The notes under the pieces: generated by a model | Told to the model about the DNA's origin: nothing | The model's input: only the letters and a program-made list of their open reading frames with translations | The model's database searches: none | Made by a program: the position numbers and the translations under genes | Assembly (NCBI RefSeq): GCF_005239225.2 | Contig: NC_133296.1 | Coordinates: 2,790,001-2,854,000, forward strand | DNA length: 64,000 bases | Source of the DNA: Populus alba | Taxonomy: Eukaryota > Streptophyta > Magnoliopsida > Malpighiales > Salicaceae | Direction: 5' to 3' | Shown: in pieces, positions 22,540 to 35,123 of the stretch | Position numbering within the stretch: the first letter of the stretch is position 1 | Layout of the letters: each line of letters opens with the position of its first letter

Positions 22540-24393
22540 ATATGGAAACAATTTTCAAAGACAAACAAAGTGGCTTTAAGAAAATTGGATTCTAACCGTT
22601 TGATTTGTGTTTCATGGAACTGGCCCAGTTCATGCCTGAGCTAGGACCACACACGCAACCCAATATTTTATATCACTTTCTTTTTCTTCCTTTCTATTTT
22701 TTTTTCTTTTTTTTGTGTTGATTGATTGATTTATTTATTCACCAAAAACTTTTAAAAAAAAATTATATTCTTTCTTTAAAATATCTTAATTCATTTATTT
22801 CGGCATGTTTTTATTTTAGTAATTTTTCTTTTTTCTTAAGAATCTTATTTAAATTCATCAATTATATTAAAGAAATAAATAGATAGATGGGATATGAGAG
22901 TAGATTTGTTATTCTTGAAAAAAATACATTTCAAAGCAATATCTTAAAAATATATATTTTAATACACACATTTATTGTGGTTTTTCTTTTTCCTTTTTTT
23001 CTATTGCAGCTTTATTTTGGTTTTCTTTGCTTTCACATTCCTGAATTTGACAACCTTTCCTTTCTTTTCTTTTCTTTTCTTCTTTACTTATACAATGAAT
23101 CCTTCATGAAATGTCACAAACTGTCGCATTGGCGGCCTCTCTGTATATGCCATGAAAGCTTTACCAACCAATAACACGTTTATCGTGCTCATTGGGTTTG
23201 AACTTGCTAGTTAATAGAGTAGATGCATCATGAAGTTCTTGGAAATTGTAAGTGTTTCATGATAAACTACTTTAATTGCAATTGTAGGTTCACGGGAAGT
23301 CATATAAATCAAATGAATAAAAATATAAAGATGTTTAAATGAGGTAATCTTATATAAATCAAATTAAAACATATCATGAATGCAGGTTCAAAATAAACCG
23401 AATGATTAAATTAAAAAATCTAAAAAAAATACAAAAATCCCAACATTAAAGAAGGATGAAGAAAAAAGACAGAATTCAATATATGTATCTGGAATTGTTA
23501 ATTTGGTTTGACACACATATATATTTAGATTATGTATTTTGTTACAATTATTTAAAAAAAAATATATTTTTTGAAATTTTAGCCATTTTTTTAATTTTGA
23601 TGAAAATGCCCTTGACATCAATACCAATCTTTTTTTTTTTTTGTTATTGAAATCGATTTCAATCAACAATTTTATTTTTTTATACTATTTTTCAACTAGT
23701 CTTTTTCATTCAAGTATTGAAAAATATAGAAAAATAAATATATAGAGCCAAATAAATTTATGTTATAAAATATTAGATCCGACAATCATTTTCTTTGTTT
23801 TTTTTAATGTTTTCCTCATTCATTGAATTCTTTCAATTTGACTAATTATTGGTCATTAATAAAAGCAAATATTAGGAATAATGGTCCTTTCAAATTTAAA
23901 AATGAGAATTTTGATTCTTAAGAATCATTTCTGTTTTTGTTTTAAAAATATTAAAATACCAATATAAAGAATTTTGATATTTATGAGAACTATCTATAAT
24001 TATTTTTATGTTTCTTGCCTTCTAAATACCAAGCATATCTAAACATATTTATAAAAACTATCTCTGTTTTTTATTTCTAAATTGAAGCCTGAGTGAATCT
24101 ATTATAACGAAAAGCTATAAGATTCATTTTAATATTCTTTAATAACATAACAAATAACATGCTTTTATATTTCCTAACCCAACTTTATATGACTCTGCTA
24201 TATTGTTAATTATATATTTTTTACTTTAATTTGATGATCAAATATATGCCTAGACCAATGTTCAAGAGGGATGTTATTTAACTAATTCAAAGGACAAACA
24301 ATTGCCAAAATTAAAGAGTTGTGTAAGCTTTTGATATATCCTAAAATCAAATCTTGAGTTCCAAACCATGAAATTTCTTTTTTTATATGTATG

Positions 24394-24441
<48 letters not shown>

Positions 24442-26340
24442 TATAAATATGCTTGTAATGTCTGTGTGTTGCCTCCTGCAATATCTCTACAATTGGTTGT
24501 CAAAGATTTTCAAAGACAAACGAAGTGGCTTTAAGAAAATTGGATTCTAACCGTTTGATTGTGGGTTCAAACACACATTTGTCTAAGTTCCAAGCTTCTT
24601 TTTATTTTGTTTGGGCCTAGACTGCGGCTAACTGTGTTAAAAAAGGGATCTTAGAGGCCTGTGTAGAAAATTTTGTTTCATGGAGCAGGCCCAGTTCATG
24701 CCTGAGCTAGGACCACACACTCAACCCAATATTTTATATCACTTTCTTTTTCCTCCTTTGTTTTTTTCTTTTTTTTGTGTCATTGATTGATTCATTTATT
24801 TATCAAAAACTTAAAAAAATTTATATTTTTCCTTTTAAAATATCTTGATTCAGTTATTTTGATATGTTTTTATTTTAGTAATTTTTCTTTTTTTCAAAGA
24901 ATCTTATATAAATTGATCAATTATATTAAAGAAATAAATAGATAGATGGGACATGGGAGTAGATTTGTTATTCTTGAAAAAAATATATTTTAATACAAAT
25001 TTAATATTATTTTAAAATTAACATATTAAATTTGAAGAACATGTTTGATTGGAGTACATAAAGTGTTTATTTTCGTGATTGAAATTATATTTAAAAAAAA
25101 TATTTTTGATTGAAAATAATATTTTTATATTATTTTAATGTGTTGATATTAAAAATATTTTTTTAAAAATAAAATAATAAATTTATTTATTTTTAAATAA
25201 AATAAATAAATTCGACACTGCCCATCACTACCCGAAAGAAAAGCTAAGCTAAGCAAAGATACTTGACGAGGCATATCATTAGTGGCTACCAGTACTAGAG
25301 AAATGACACCTACATGCACTGACTAACTGATTCCATTCCATGTCTCTTACAAAAATGGCGGGAATATGCTCTCTGAATCCAACAACCTTAATGTTTTTTT
25401 TTGGTACCTTATTTGGCTTTAAAAATCATAGGATAGAGTCCAACTTGCGAGGTGATTTCCAAGAAGGAATGGAAATTGGAAAGGTTGCTCATTTCTAGAC
25501 GCCGTGAAGTGTGGGGTGGGAGAAGGACCTTAATTAACCGTCAAGGTAAATATCATTTAGGAGTTGTTTTCAGCTATACATACCTAGTTTCAGGGAAGTC
25601 ACGTTGATTCTCTTTGGTTTATTGTGGTTTTTCTTTTTCCTTTTTTTCCAGTGCAGCTTTATTGTGGTTTTCTTTGCTTTCACATTCCTGAATTTGACAG
25701 CTTTGTAGCTTTTTTTTAATCGTGGTTGAATGGTCCGAGACAACCTTTCTTTCTTTTCTTTTCTTTTCTTTTCTTGTTTCTTTACTTATACAATGAATCC
25801 GTCATGAAATGTCACAAGCTGTCGCATTGGAGGCCTCTCTGTATATGCCATGAAAGCTTCACCAACCAATAACACGTTTATCTATCTTTAATTTGACAGC
25901 TCATTGGGAACTTGCTAACGGAGTAGATGCATCATGATCAAGTTCTTGGAAATTCAGTAGTTAGCATGCTCCTCCCCTTCATTAGCCACAGATTCCGGTG
26001 TGGGAACTGGGAAGTCATATAAAATAGCAATTGCTAATTAAAGATGTTCATACGAGACCATATTACGAATCATATAAAATTTCAAATGTTAAAGATGTTC
26101 AAAATAAATCGAATGAAAAATTAAATAAAAAAATCCCAACATTGAAGAAGGATGGAGAAAAAAGACAAAGAATTCAGTATATCTATCTTTACTTGTACAA
26201 GTAGAGAAACAAAGAATTTAACGAATTGAATTAATCTGTGGGCTTAACAAAGAATCGTTTTAAGATTTCAAGAATTATTTTATATTTCTCTTTAACAACA
26301 TAAACACAAAGATATTATTGAAAACAGAAACCCATTAATG
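22540..26340. repeat. Local tandem duplication of noncoding DNA
   Basis: 22552-23290 and 24507-26000 share long stretches, for example tttaagaaaattggattcta, gcctgagctaggaccacaca, aagaaataaatagatagatg, and the block with cattccTgaatttgacaac-like phrases. 25.2-25.3 kb also matches 51.06-51.17 kb (cattagtggctaccagtact). No gene seen. The reading frames here are low-complexity or TA-repeat artefacts. Confidence 0.65.
24393..24440. repeat. (TA)n microsatellite
   Basis: About 24 TA units after a short tatg run. Confidence 0.95.
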
Positions 26341-26389
26341 CATCGAGATATTGATAGTTTTTTGGCTCATCAGTATTGTGTTTCTTCGC

Positions 26390-27240
26390 AAGGTTCTTGA
26401 CAGTTTGTCTATTTAGATCATTTTCTAGCTGCTGAATGACCTTCTCTCTTGTTCCTTGTTAAAGAACCATCTCAACCTAAAAATTTAAGTTGTTAGATGA
26501 GGTTGAGAATATAATTTATATTATTCTCTAATATTTCTATATGTGTTTTTTTGTCTTTGTTTGTGGGCTGTAGACTTTTGGTTTTTGGAGATTACTCTTC
26601 TTTCTTGTTTTGGGTTACAGCCACATCCTTTGTAGCCTTGTCTGGTTTTGGCTTGAACTTTCTTTTTCATTCAGGCCTTAACAAAATGTTCATCAAAAAA
26701 GAAATAGATGTGAAAAAAGGAAACCTCAGTTTTTGTTTGGCATTTTATTCTCAAGCATGAGTTCTGGGATTGCATTGGGTATGATTCCATGAAAATCTCA
26801 ACCCTGCTCTCAATAGAAGATCCAGATAATTACTCCTTTAGCACCAAAATACTCATACTGTTGCCCGTATAAATTAAAAGCAGGGGTTTTCACGTCAGCG
26901 ATTTATGATAAAGATTGTATCTTTGAAGATCCAACCATTAAACTCCTTTGAGATTTTATGTGATTATACATCTTCAGCTGTTTCATTTATCCCAATTCAT
27001 CAGATACTGAGGAGTTCTCTAACTGATCAGGTACTAAGTTGTATTCACGTAATTTGAAATTGCTGGTTCCTTTCTTCGGCTGTCCATCAATTGGATTATA
27101 AAACATTGAGAAGGCAAACGATCTTTATAAACTTAAAATTGATTTCACAGGAAATAAAAGCTGCATATTCACATGAAGTTTCAACTTTAAAATTGTTGAT
27201 AATTTAAAATTGGATTATAAAAAAAAACTCGACTTTTGAT
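26390..27240. repeat. Segmental-duplication block, copy 2
   Basis: It matches 5.6-6.35 and 51.29-52.1 kb, from the ttcttgacagtttgtctatt phrase through the DUF2358-like exons. It is directly followed by the 3' end of the TNL relic. Confidence 0.8.
26883..27113 (+). pseudogene. DUF2358-like exon pair, broken copy 2
   Basis: The first segment again encodes GVFTSAIYDKDCIFEDPTIK but lacks the splice donor present in the sister copies. The second segment (27031-27113) encodes GTKLYSRNLKLLVPFFGCPS, then has an in-frame taa, and its donor is changed from gt to gc. It is clearly non-functional. Confidence 0.6.
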
Positions 27241-27349
27241 AAATTCTAAATGTTGATAATTTTAAATTGTTCTAAAAATAAGCTAGAGAACACTATGTAT
27301 AGTAGTCTGAGATCTGAATCTGAATCTCTGAAATTCATATTGAAAGTTA

Positions 27350-29490
27350 TAATACAACTAATATATAGATCACCCAAGAATGATCTCCATCATAACCTCC
27401 ATGCCTTGAAGAAATGTCCACGTATGGTCGTGTATAAAACAATTTATGATCATCTTTCTTTTTTCTGATAGAAGCAGAACAAAGAGAAATGGATGGTATA
27501 CGAAATGTTGAGGAAGATCTATCTCTTTGATATTGCATAAACCAATGCGGTACATCGCTACCCGGGAGAACAACGTCAGGAAGCTTTCCCTTGGACAAAA
27601 CCTGAAGAAGAATCTCCTTAAAATTGTTTGACAAATTGTTACAGTTTTCCATTCGAATGACTGGTTTGTTTTCTACACTCTCCAAGCCTTGAATCTCAGC
27701 TAGTTTTCCACAGCCACCCAGTAACAGATCCGGCGCTGTTTTTGACTGAATTGACACCTTTTCCAATGATCCGCAATCACGTGCCACCAAAGCTCTTAAA
27801 CTCGAGGGGATCTCTGAGATAAATAGAAGATTTCGACAGTCTGACAAGTCCAATTTCTCTAGCTTCGCAAGGTGGCCAATGCCGGAAGGCAACTCGGAGA
27901 AATCATTTGCTGCCAAATTCAGATCCTGGAGAGAAGATAAACTCCCCATATTGATGGAAATATCATTGTTAGATAAATAGCGATTACTAATATCGAGTGT
28001 TGTCAATGAGCTCAAACCAGAGAAGGAGGGTGGCAGGAAAGGTTGTTGCTTGATAACAAGCTCTTCAGAGTCAAGGCTGAAGGATAATAAGCTGATTCAC
28101 AAAAAAAACTAACACCAGGTCCAAGTCCACGCAACAATAACTTTTTGAGCTTCTTCAAAATTCCAATGGAAGAGGGTAGATTGTCAACTCCGGTTCCATC
28201 TAATAGGAGATCCTTTAAGACTTTCATATTACCCAATTTCTCTGGCAATTTCTTAAGACTAGTGCAGCCCAGCAGGTTCATAGTTTCAAGAGATTTCAAC
28301 TCAAAAATGCTTTCTGGAAGCTTCTCTAGCCTCCCACATCCCTTTAAATTCAAGAAAACAAGATTTTTCAATTTTCCAACAGATTGGTGAATTTCAGCTA
28401 AACTTCCGCAATTTTCTAGAATTAGTCTCTCCAAACTAGGGAGTCCAGAGAAGTTTGGTGTTTTAGCAAAGAACCTAGAATTGCTGAGATCGATGACTTT
28501 CAGATTGTTTAGACACTGTCGAAGCCAGAAGAAAAAAAAAAACCGAAGTGAGCAAGGAAATAGAAACATAACTTCCACTAAAACAAACTATTTTATGGAA
28601 ACAAAAGACTTATCATCTGCTTCATACCAGAGTTCTCTGATATTGCTGTGCTGAATGTCAAGAACAACTAGGCTGTCTAATCGAAATTTGTGTGGTAAGG
28701 TTTTTAAAGAGAATTTATGCCAGCAAAGCCATATCAATGCCTTGGAAATATGTTCGTAGTGTCCGCGGACTTGTCCTCCACTGAATTTGAGCAACTGCAA
28801 AGATGTCATTGGTGCAAATGATGTGCTCGGAACTACATCTTTTGATGATTGAGCGTCTAGCACGATACCCTCCACTACCTCTGTGCCCTAAAAAACAACA
28901 AGAATTAAACAGGAAACAATAGTTTATTATCATGGCAAAGCTTCTGTGGAAAAAGTTTTCATCAAATGTTGCCTAAATGAAGAACAATTAGTTATTACCG
29001 AACAATATTCATCGAGTACATCCATTATATCTTCGCGATGCCAAAGTCTGCTACGCTTTCCGGGATGGTTTGGAGCCATTTGATGAATGATCTCCCTTCC
29101 CATGTCTCGTAAGAGATTATCCATCTGTAACTCATTCTCACTGTTGACAGTTAAAAGGGATCTTTCCCTGAGAATATCAAAACCCATTTCTGGATAAAAA
29201 CCACGACCATCGAGTATTTTTCCCACGTAATCTTTATCCATACCATTAAAGAAACACGCAATATCAATGAACATACCCTTCACTTCACCATCCAAATCAT
29301 CCAAACTAGTTATAAGTTGCGTCTGAATTTCATGTGGAAGACGTTTTTGCAATTTCTGTATAAAACTTCTCCAGTGAGTGATGCTTCTTTTAAACAAATT
29401 AGAGCCTAGGACTTCAAGAGCCAATGGAACTCCACCAACATAATCAACTACAACTTTAGACAGCTAAACATATTCTTTCATTGGATATGA
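27350..29490 (-). pseudogene. TIR-NBS-LRR resistance gene, 3' half only
   Basis: TNL proteins are intracellular immune receptors. Minus-strand exons are recognisable: 29465-28999 holds the end of the NB-ARC domain (GGVPLALEVLGSNLF, GMFIDIACFFNG, QMDNLLRDMGREI). 28887-28583 is the linker starting GTEVVEGIVLDAQSS. An exon from about 28515 opens CLNNLKVIDLSNSRFFAKTP and carries the LRRs, and a C-terminal post-LRR (C-JID) segment has GSDVPHWF. The TIR domain, P-loop and kinase-2 region are missing. There is an in-frame tag just upstream of LSKVVVDYVGG and a 1-nt frameshift near 28015-28030. The linker exon lacks a clean donor. A copia element lies about 200 nt upstream of the broken end. Confidence 0.85.
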
Positions 29491-29686
29491 GCATCTAGCA
29501 GTGGTTTCTGCAGGTCAGAGATAGAGATGGGGCATTGTGGCTGCTTGTTACAGGTGTGGAAGAGAGAGACACCGACTATGGTGATGAGTCGATCGTTCTG
29601 AGGTTGCTGTTTTGGCCTAAAAGGGAGCTGACGCTGTGTTTTAGAGTGTGTTAGTCTTATGGCAATAAAAAGAAGCAGTGGCGGAA
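29491..29686. other. Short unassigned stretch between TNL relic and copia element
   Basis: About 200 nt of mixed composition with no recognised domain. It ends at the ttagg target duplication of the copia element. Confidence 0.4.
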
Positions 29687-29691
29687 TTAGG

Positions 29692-32600
29692 TAAGGAAAA
29701 AAGTAAATTGAGCTGACAGAGTGTTTTTCTCAAATGAATATTCAGTTTCTATTCTTCTCTTTTCAACGTGAACAACTAGGCTGTACAAGTGAAGTATTTA
29801 AACTAATTAGATATAATGATTCAGATGTAAAATAAAAGGAAAGGATCCCATGAAATCTGGTTGATGACAGTGCTGATTTATTGTGATGACAGCTTCATGG
29901 CAGAGGAGTTTGTTACGATGACAGCTTGATAATAGAGAATTTGATAGCAGAGAATCCCTGTAAGTTTGCTAAACTACCATGCAGAGTTCCTGTTAGTTTG
30001 AACTTCCCGAATTTATAGGCTTGATTGGAATGTCATCTTGGTTTGAACATATTGCCATTAGAGCTCCAAGAGCACTCAACGTCTCTCCAGTAATTGAGGC
30101 TAGATTGTGAGAGTCTTCACCCTTTTTTCTCCAAGAATCTTGTGTATCCTTATTTCTCCATTGACTCTCATAATTGTTGGCAGTGCCAGTAATATCTATC
30201 TGTGATGGATGGTTAACACCCTCCCGCAAACTTTGTCGGGGCTGGAGGCAAAGTTTGTTGCGGAAATATTTAAGAGCCGTTTTTGACATTGGTTTGGTGA
30301 AGAGGTCGGCAACTTGATTGCCTGATGAGATATGTTGAGTGACAAGCAGTCCTTGGGCAACAAGTTCGCGCACAAAATGATAATCCAACTCGATATGTTT
30401 GCTTCGGGCATGGAATACCGGATTCACTGTCATGTGAAGTGCACTTAGATTGTCGTAGTAAAGAATGGGAGGGGATGGTAGTGTGATGCAGAGATCTTTG
30501 AGAATGAAAGCCAGCCATGGGAGTTCTGCCGTTGTGTTAGCCATTGCACGATATTCTGCTTCTGTGCTTGACTGAGAAATTGTGTACTGTTTTTTTGCAC
30601 ACCATGAGATAAGATTTCCTCCAAGGAATATACAATAGCCAGTAGTGGATCGTCTTGTTGTAGGGCACCCCACCCAATCTGCATCTGAGAAAGCAAATAG
30701 ATCAAGTGTGGTGTGCGAAGAAAAATGTAATCCCATTTCAATTGTTCCTTTGACATATCGTAAAATACGTCATTGTGGGAGCATGCATGAATTGAGATAC
30801 ATAATTAACACTAAATGATAGATCAGGACGAGTGAGTGTAAGATATTGTAAAGCTCCTACTATTCCACAATAGTAACTTGGGTCTTCCATGAGAATATCA
30901 TTGGAAGATATTTTTGTTTTAGCTTCAAGAGGAGTACTCATAGGCTTACAATCAACCATATTTGATCGTTCAAGTATTGTCAATGCATAATGTGACTGGG
31001 ATAGATGAAGGCCACTTGTTGTTGGTGTGATTTCCATTCCAAGAAAGTGGTGTATAGGGCCTAAGTCTTTCATTGTGAATTCACTACTTAGCACCATAAT
31101 AAAATTGGATACCAGTGCTGGAGTTGATCTTGTGAGCAACATATCATCTACATAGAGGAGAAAAATCAATGAGCCATAATCTGAATGGAAAATAAACAAT
31201 GAAGGGTCAAATAAACTAAAAAAAAACCATATTTAAGAAGAAATGCACTGAAACGGTCAAACCAAGCACGTGGTGCTTGTTTTAGGCCATAAAGAGCTCT
31301 TTGTAGTCTGCAAACATGTGTCGGATGTTGAGAGTCTGCCATTCCTGGTGGTTGTTGCATGTAAAGATCTTCAGAAATTAAACCATGCAAGAAGGCATTT
31401 TTTACATCCAATTGCCGAATGGGCCACTTCTGAACAAGGGCTATGGTAATTATCATGTGAATTGTTCCTGGTTTGATAACTGGAGAAAAAGTTTCGGTGT
31501 AGTCTACTCCATCAATTTGATGATACCCTTTTGCAACTAAACGTGCTTTGAGTCTATCTAGAGAACCATCTGGTTTGAGCTTTGATTTAAACACCCATTT
31601 AGAACCAATGACATTCATCTTTGATGTTCGTGGAACCAATTTCCAAGTCTCATTTTGATGTAGTGCTGCCAACTCTTCCTCCATTGCTGCTCTCCAACCA
31701 GGATGTGCTAGTGCAACTTTAATATTGTGAGGCTCACGGGGTATATTAGCAGAGGTGCTCACGGGGTATATTAGCAGAGGTGCTGGTGGTTAAGGAATAT
31801 TTAGGATTTGGCTTTACTATATCCTGTTTAGACCGAGTGACCATAGAATGAGTCAGCGGTGCTACTTTTGGTGTTTCATTGATAATCAGAGAAGGAATTT
31901 CTTGTGTTGACCCATGAGACTCTTGACACCTTTGTGATAGAGATGTGTCTAGTGAAATTATGCTGTGAGCAAACCCATTTTCGGCATTAATTTCTGGACT
32001 GGTCTGTGACTCAACAATAGGATATTGCCATTGTGACTCTGTGAGATCTGTAGATAGGGAGAAATTTTATAGAGTACTAATGTCATTTGGCAGCAACAGA
32101 CTTTGACATGGGAGTGAGGCAGAGTCCATAATTGCTCCTGCATTGGAAGAGTTATCAGTATGTGGTAACCAAGAATCAAAAATACTAATTACTTGTGGTT
32201 GATTGGCTGTCTTGCAACATTTGTTGATAAGCTTGTATGGAAAAATTAATTCATCAAAGACAACATGACGAGAGATGAAAATTTTTTTACTTGTTGGATG
32301 AAAACACTTATAAGCCTTATGCTTTTCACTGCAACCTACAAAAATGCATGGAAGTGTTTTTGGATCAAATTTGTGTTTTCATATATCCCAAGTGTAAGGA
32401 AAGCATTTAGATCCAAATGTTCTGAGTGAGGAGTAATTTGGGTGTGTCCCATGAAGTGCAAAATATGGTGTTTCAAAGTTGAGAGCAGAAGAAGGTAAGC
32501 AATTCATAAGATATACTGCCGTGGTGAAGGCTTCTATCCATAAGAATAAGGGTGCTCCACTGTGAAATAACATAGTCATTCCTAATTCTCTTATGGTCCT

Positions 32601-35118
32601 ATGGTGTCTCTCAACTATACCAGTTTGCTCAGGAGTATATGGTGATGATATCTGATGAACAATGCCTGTAGAAAGAAAATGAGTCAGTAGTTTTGAATTG
32701 ATGAACTCACCACCTCCATCTGAATGAAATATTTTAATTTGCTTGTTAAACTGTCTAATAACATATTTTTCAAAAGCTAAGTATGCATTAAAGAAATCAG
32801 ATTTGTTGCGCAAGGGAATAATCCAAGTGTACTTAGAAAAATCATCCACTAAACAAGCATAATATTTAAATTTTGCAATTGATAAAACGGGTGCTGGTCC
32901 CCATAAATCACAATGAATTTTTTCAAAGATACCAGTACTTGAATGTTCTGATTTAGAAAAAGGTAAACGACTAAGTTTTCCTAGTTGGCAACTATCACAA
33001 AGATGTTGTAATTTTATTGTCCCTACAACATCAATAAGTCCTTTATTTTTTAGCATTTGTAATGCTGAAGACTGAGGATGGCCTAGACATTGATGCCAAA
33101 CTTCTGTTGTGCCTGATTTGAACTGATGAGAGAAATACAATTCTGGTGAAGCAGGGAGGACGTAGAGATCACCCTTGCGTTTCCCTATTATCACTGCCTG
33201 TCCTGTTTCCCGTTCCTTAACACAAAAATCAACATTAGAAAACTCACAATTAACAGGAAATTGATTAGTTAGCTAGCTTACGGAAAGTAAATTTTTTGTT
33301 AAGTTTGGAACCAATAGAACATCATTGAGAGGTAAGACATATGTTTTTTGTTTTATACACGTATCACCAATTGCAAGAAATGACATGGAAGACCCATCTC
33401 CAATTAGCACAGAGTCAGCACCAGAGTATTTACGAATGTTTGTTAACATACCTGGCTTACTTGTCATATGGTTGGAAGCTCCAGTGTCCGTTGTCCATTC
33501 AGTGTCAGCAATGGTGGTGTCCAAAGTGAGTGCTGCAAGTGCTTGTGGAATCTCATCTTGTTGAGTGGGTTTCTTTGGCACCCACCAGCATATTTTAGCA
33601 ACATGGCCTGTCATCCCACAATACTGGCATTGTTGATCACAGTATTGATCCCTCTCTGCTAGTGTCATGCGACGCTCACCATGTGGTGGAGGTCTACGCT
33701 GTGAATTTGATGAAGAGGAGTCCCTTCGCTGTTGAGCTTGGAATCCACGACCATTAGAATTGAATTTTTGTGAGGGGCCACGATAGCCTAAAGAGTTTGA
33801 TTGTGGACGTTGTTGTTGCTGTCCATAAAAAGCCAATTGATGAGTGAGAGAAGGAGTTGTGATGTCTGTGGGGTTGGAGAACCAATTACGCCTTTGATCA
33901 AAGTTTTGGAGTTGAGAGACCAACTCAGAGTATGATGGTCTGGGAGGTTTCAACATGGTTGTTGTGAATGTTTCATAATGAGGACCAAGGTTGGTGAGAA
34001 GGTAGAAGACTTTTTCTTGGTCTGGTATAGGTTTTCCAATGGCTGATAAGTTGTCACAGAGACCTTTGAAGGTTCGAATGTGTTCTGTGATTGTTGTGTT
34101 GTCTTCCTTTCGAAGGTAGGTTACCTGTTGTTGCAGTGTGAACTCACGTTCTTGTGAGTCTTGTGCATATGCATTTTTGAGAGCCTCCCAAACAGCATGA
34201 GCTGTGTCGAGACCAACAACGAGTCCTAGAGTTTACTCTGAGAGTGTTCCAATGATCCACCCTCGAAGGAGACGATCTAACTTTCACCATGCTATAAAAG
34301 CATTTGTTAATTGTGGGGTTGAGTTTTCTGTGTTTGTGTATTTTGTTGGAGCAGGATCTTCATTTGTGAGATGACTGACCATTTCTTGACTCTCAGCAAG
34401 AGCCAATGCTTGTTCACACCACAAGGGGTAATTGTTTGGAGTAAGTCGGAGGGTGATGAAGTTCCCAACATGGAGTGATAAGGTAGTCATTGTGGAATAA
34501 ATGAGCGGAAGGTAAGAAGGAAGATGAAGAGAGGATAAGTTGTAGTATTTGCGATAGGTTGTGCCTAGTGTTCACAAAGGCTCTGATACCATAAAGAAAA
34601 AAATAAACTGAGCTGACAGAGTGTTTTTCTCAAATGAATATTCAGTTTCTATTCTTCTCTTTTCAACGTGAACAACTAGGCTGTACAAGTGAAGTATTTA
34701 AACTAATTAGATATAATGATTCAGATGTAAAATAAAAGGAAAGGATCCCATGAAATCTGGTTGATGACAATGCTGATTTATTGTGATGATAGCTTCATGG
34801 CAGAGGAGTTTGTTACAATGACAACTTGATAATAGAGAATTTGATAGCAGAGAATCCCTGTAAGTTTGCTAAACTACCATGCAGAGTTCCTGTTAGTTTG
34901 AACTTCCTGAATTTATAGGCTTGATTGGAATGTCATCTTGGTTTGAACATATTGTCGTTAGAGCTCCAAGATCACTCAACGTCTCTCCAGTAATTAAGGC
35001 TAGATTGTGATAGTCTTCACCCTTTTTTCTCCAAGAATCTCGTGTATCCTTATTGCTCCATTGACTCTCATAATTGTTGGCAGTGCCAGCAGTATCAATC
35101 TGTGATGGATGGTTAACA
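29692..35118 (-). mobile_element. Ty1/copia retrotransposon A, complete with both LTRs
   Basis: Two 527-bp LTRs (29692-30218 and 34592-35118) flank a gag-pol region on the minus strand. The 5-bp target duplication ttagg is at 29687-29691 and 35119-35123. The initiator-Met type primer-binding site lies at 34591-34581 (tggtatcagag on the minus strand) and a purine tract (gcgggaggg) directly precedes the left LTR. By eye the LTRs differ at 18 positions, about 3.4%, so insertion is fairly recent. The LTR ends are tgttaac and cctta/cttta, not the usual tg/ca. Confidence 0.95.
30000..34490 (-). pseudogene. Copia A gag-pol, disabled
   Basis: Gag starts at 34490 (MTTLSLHVGNFITLRLTPNN) and breaks at about 34284. 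It resumes with the zinc knuckle CQYCGMTGHVAKIC and a protease with TDTGASNHM (34.0-33.3 kb). Next come the integrase (33.19-32.38 kb, including IKIFHSDGGGEFINSKLLTH and ERHHRTIRELG), reverse transcriptase (31.76-30.74 kb, with DVKNAFLHG and YVDDMLL) and RNase H (30.74-30.0 kb, with STEAEYRAMA and ADLFTKPM). Several stops and frame changes separate these blocks. One is a 25-bp tandem duplication at 31732-31781. The element is not autonomous as it stands. Confidence 0.92.
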
Positions 35119-35123
35119 TTAGG

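Noticed and set aside
24282..24550. Tyr/Ile-rich open frames on both strands
   Set aside because: They are the translation of a (TA)n microsatellite.
26551..26760. Small hydrophobic protein
   Set aside because: The same DNA at 5.7 and 51.4 kb does not keep the frame, so it is noncoding duplicated sequence.
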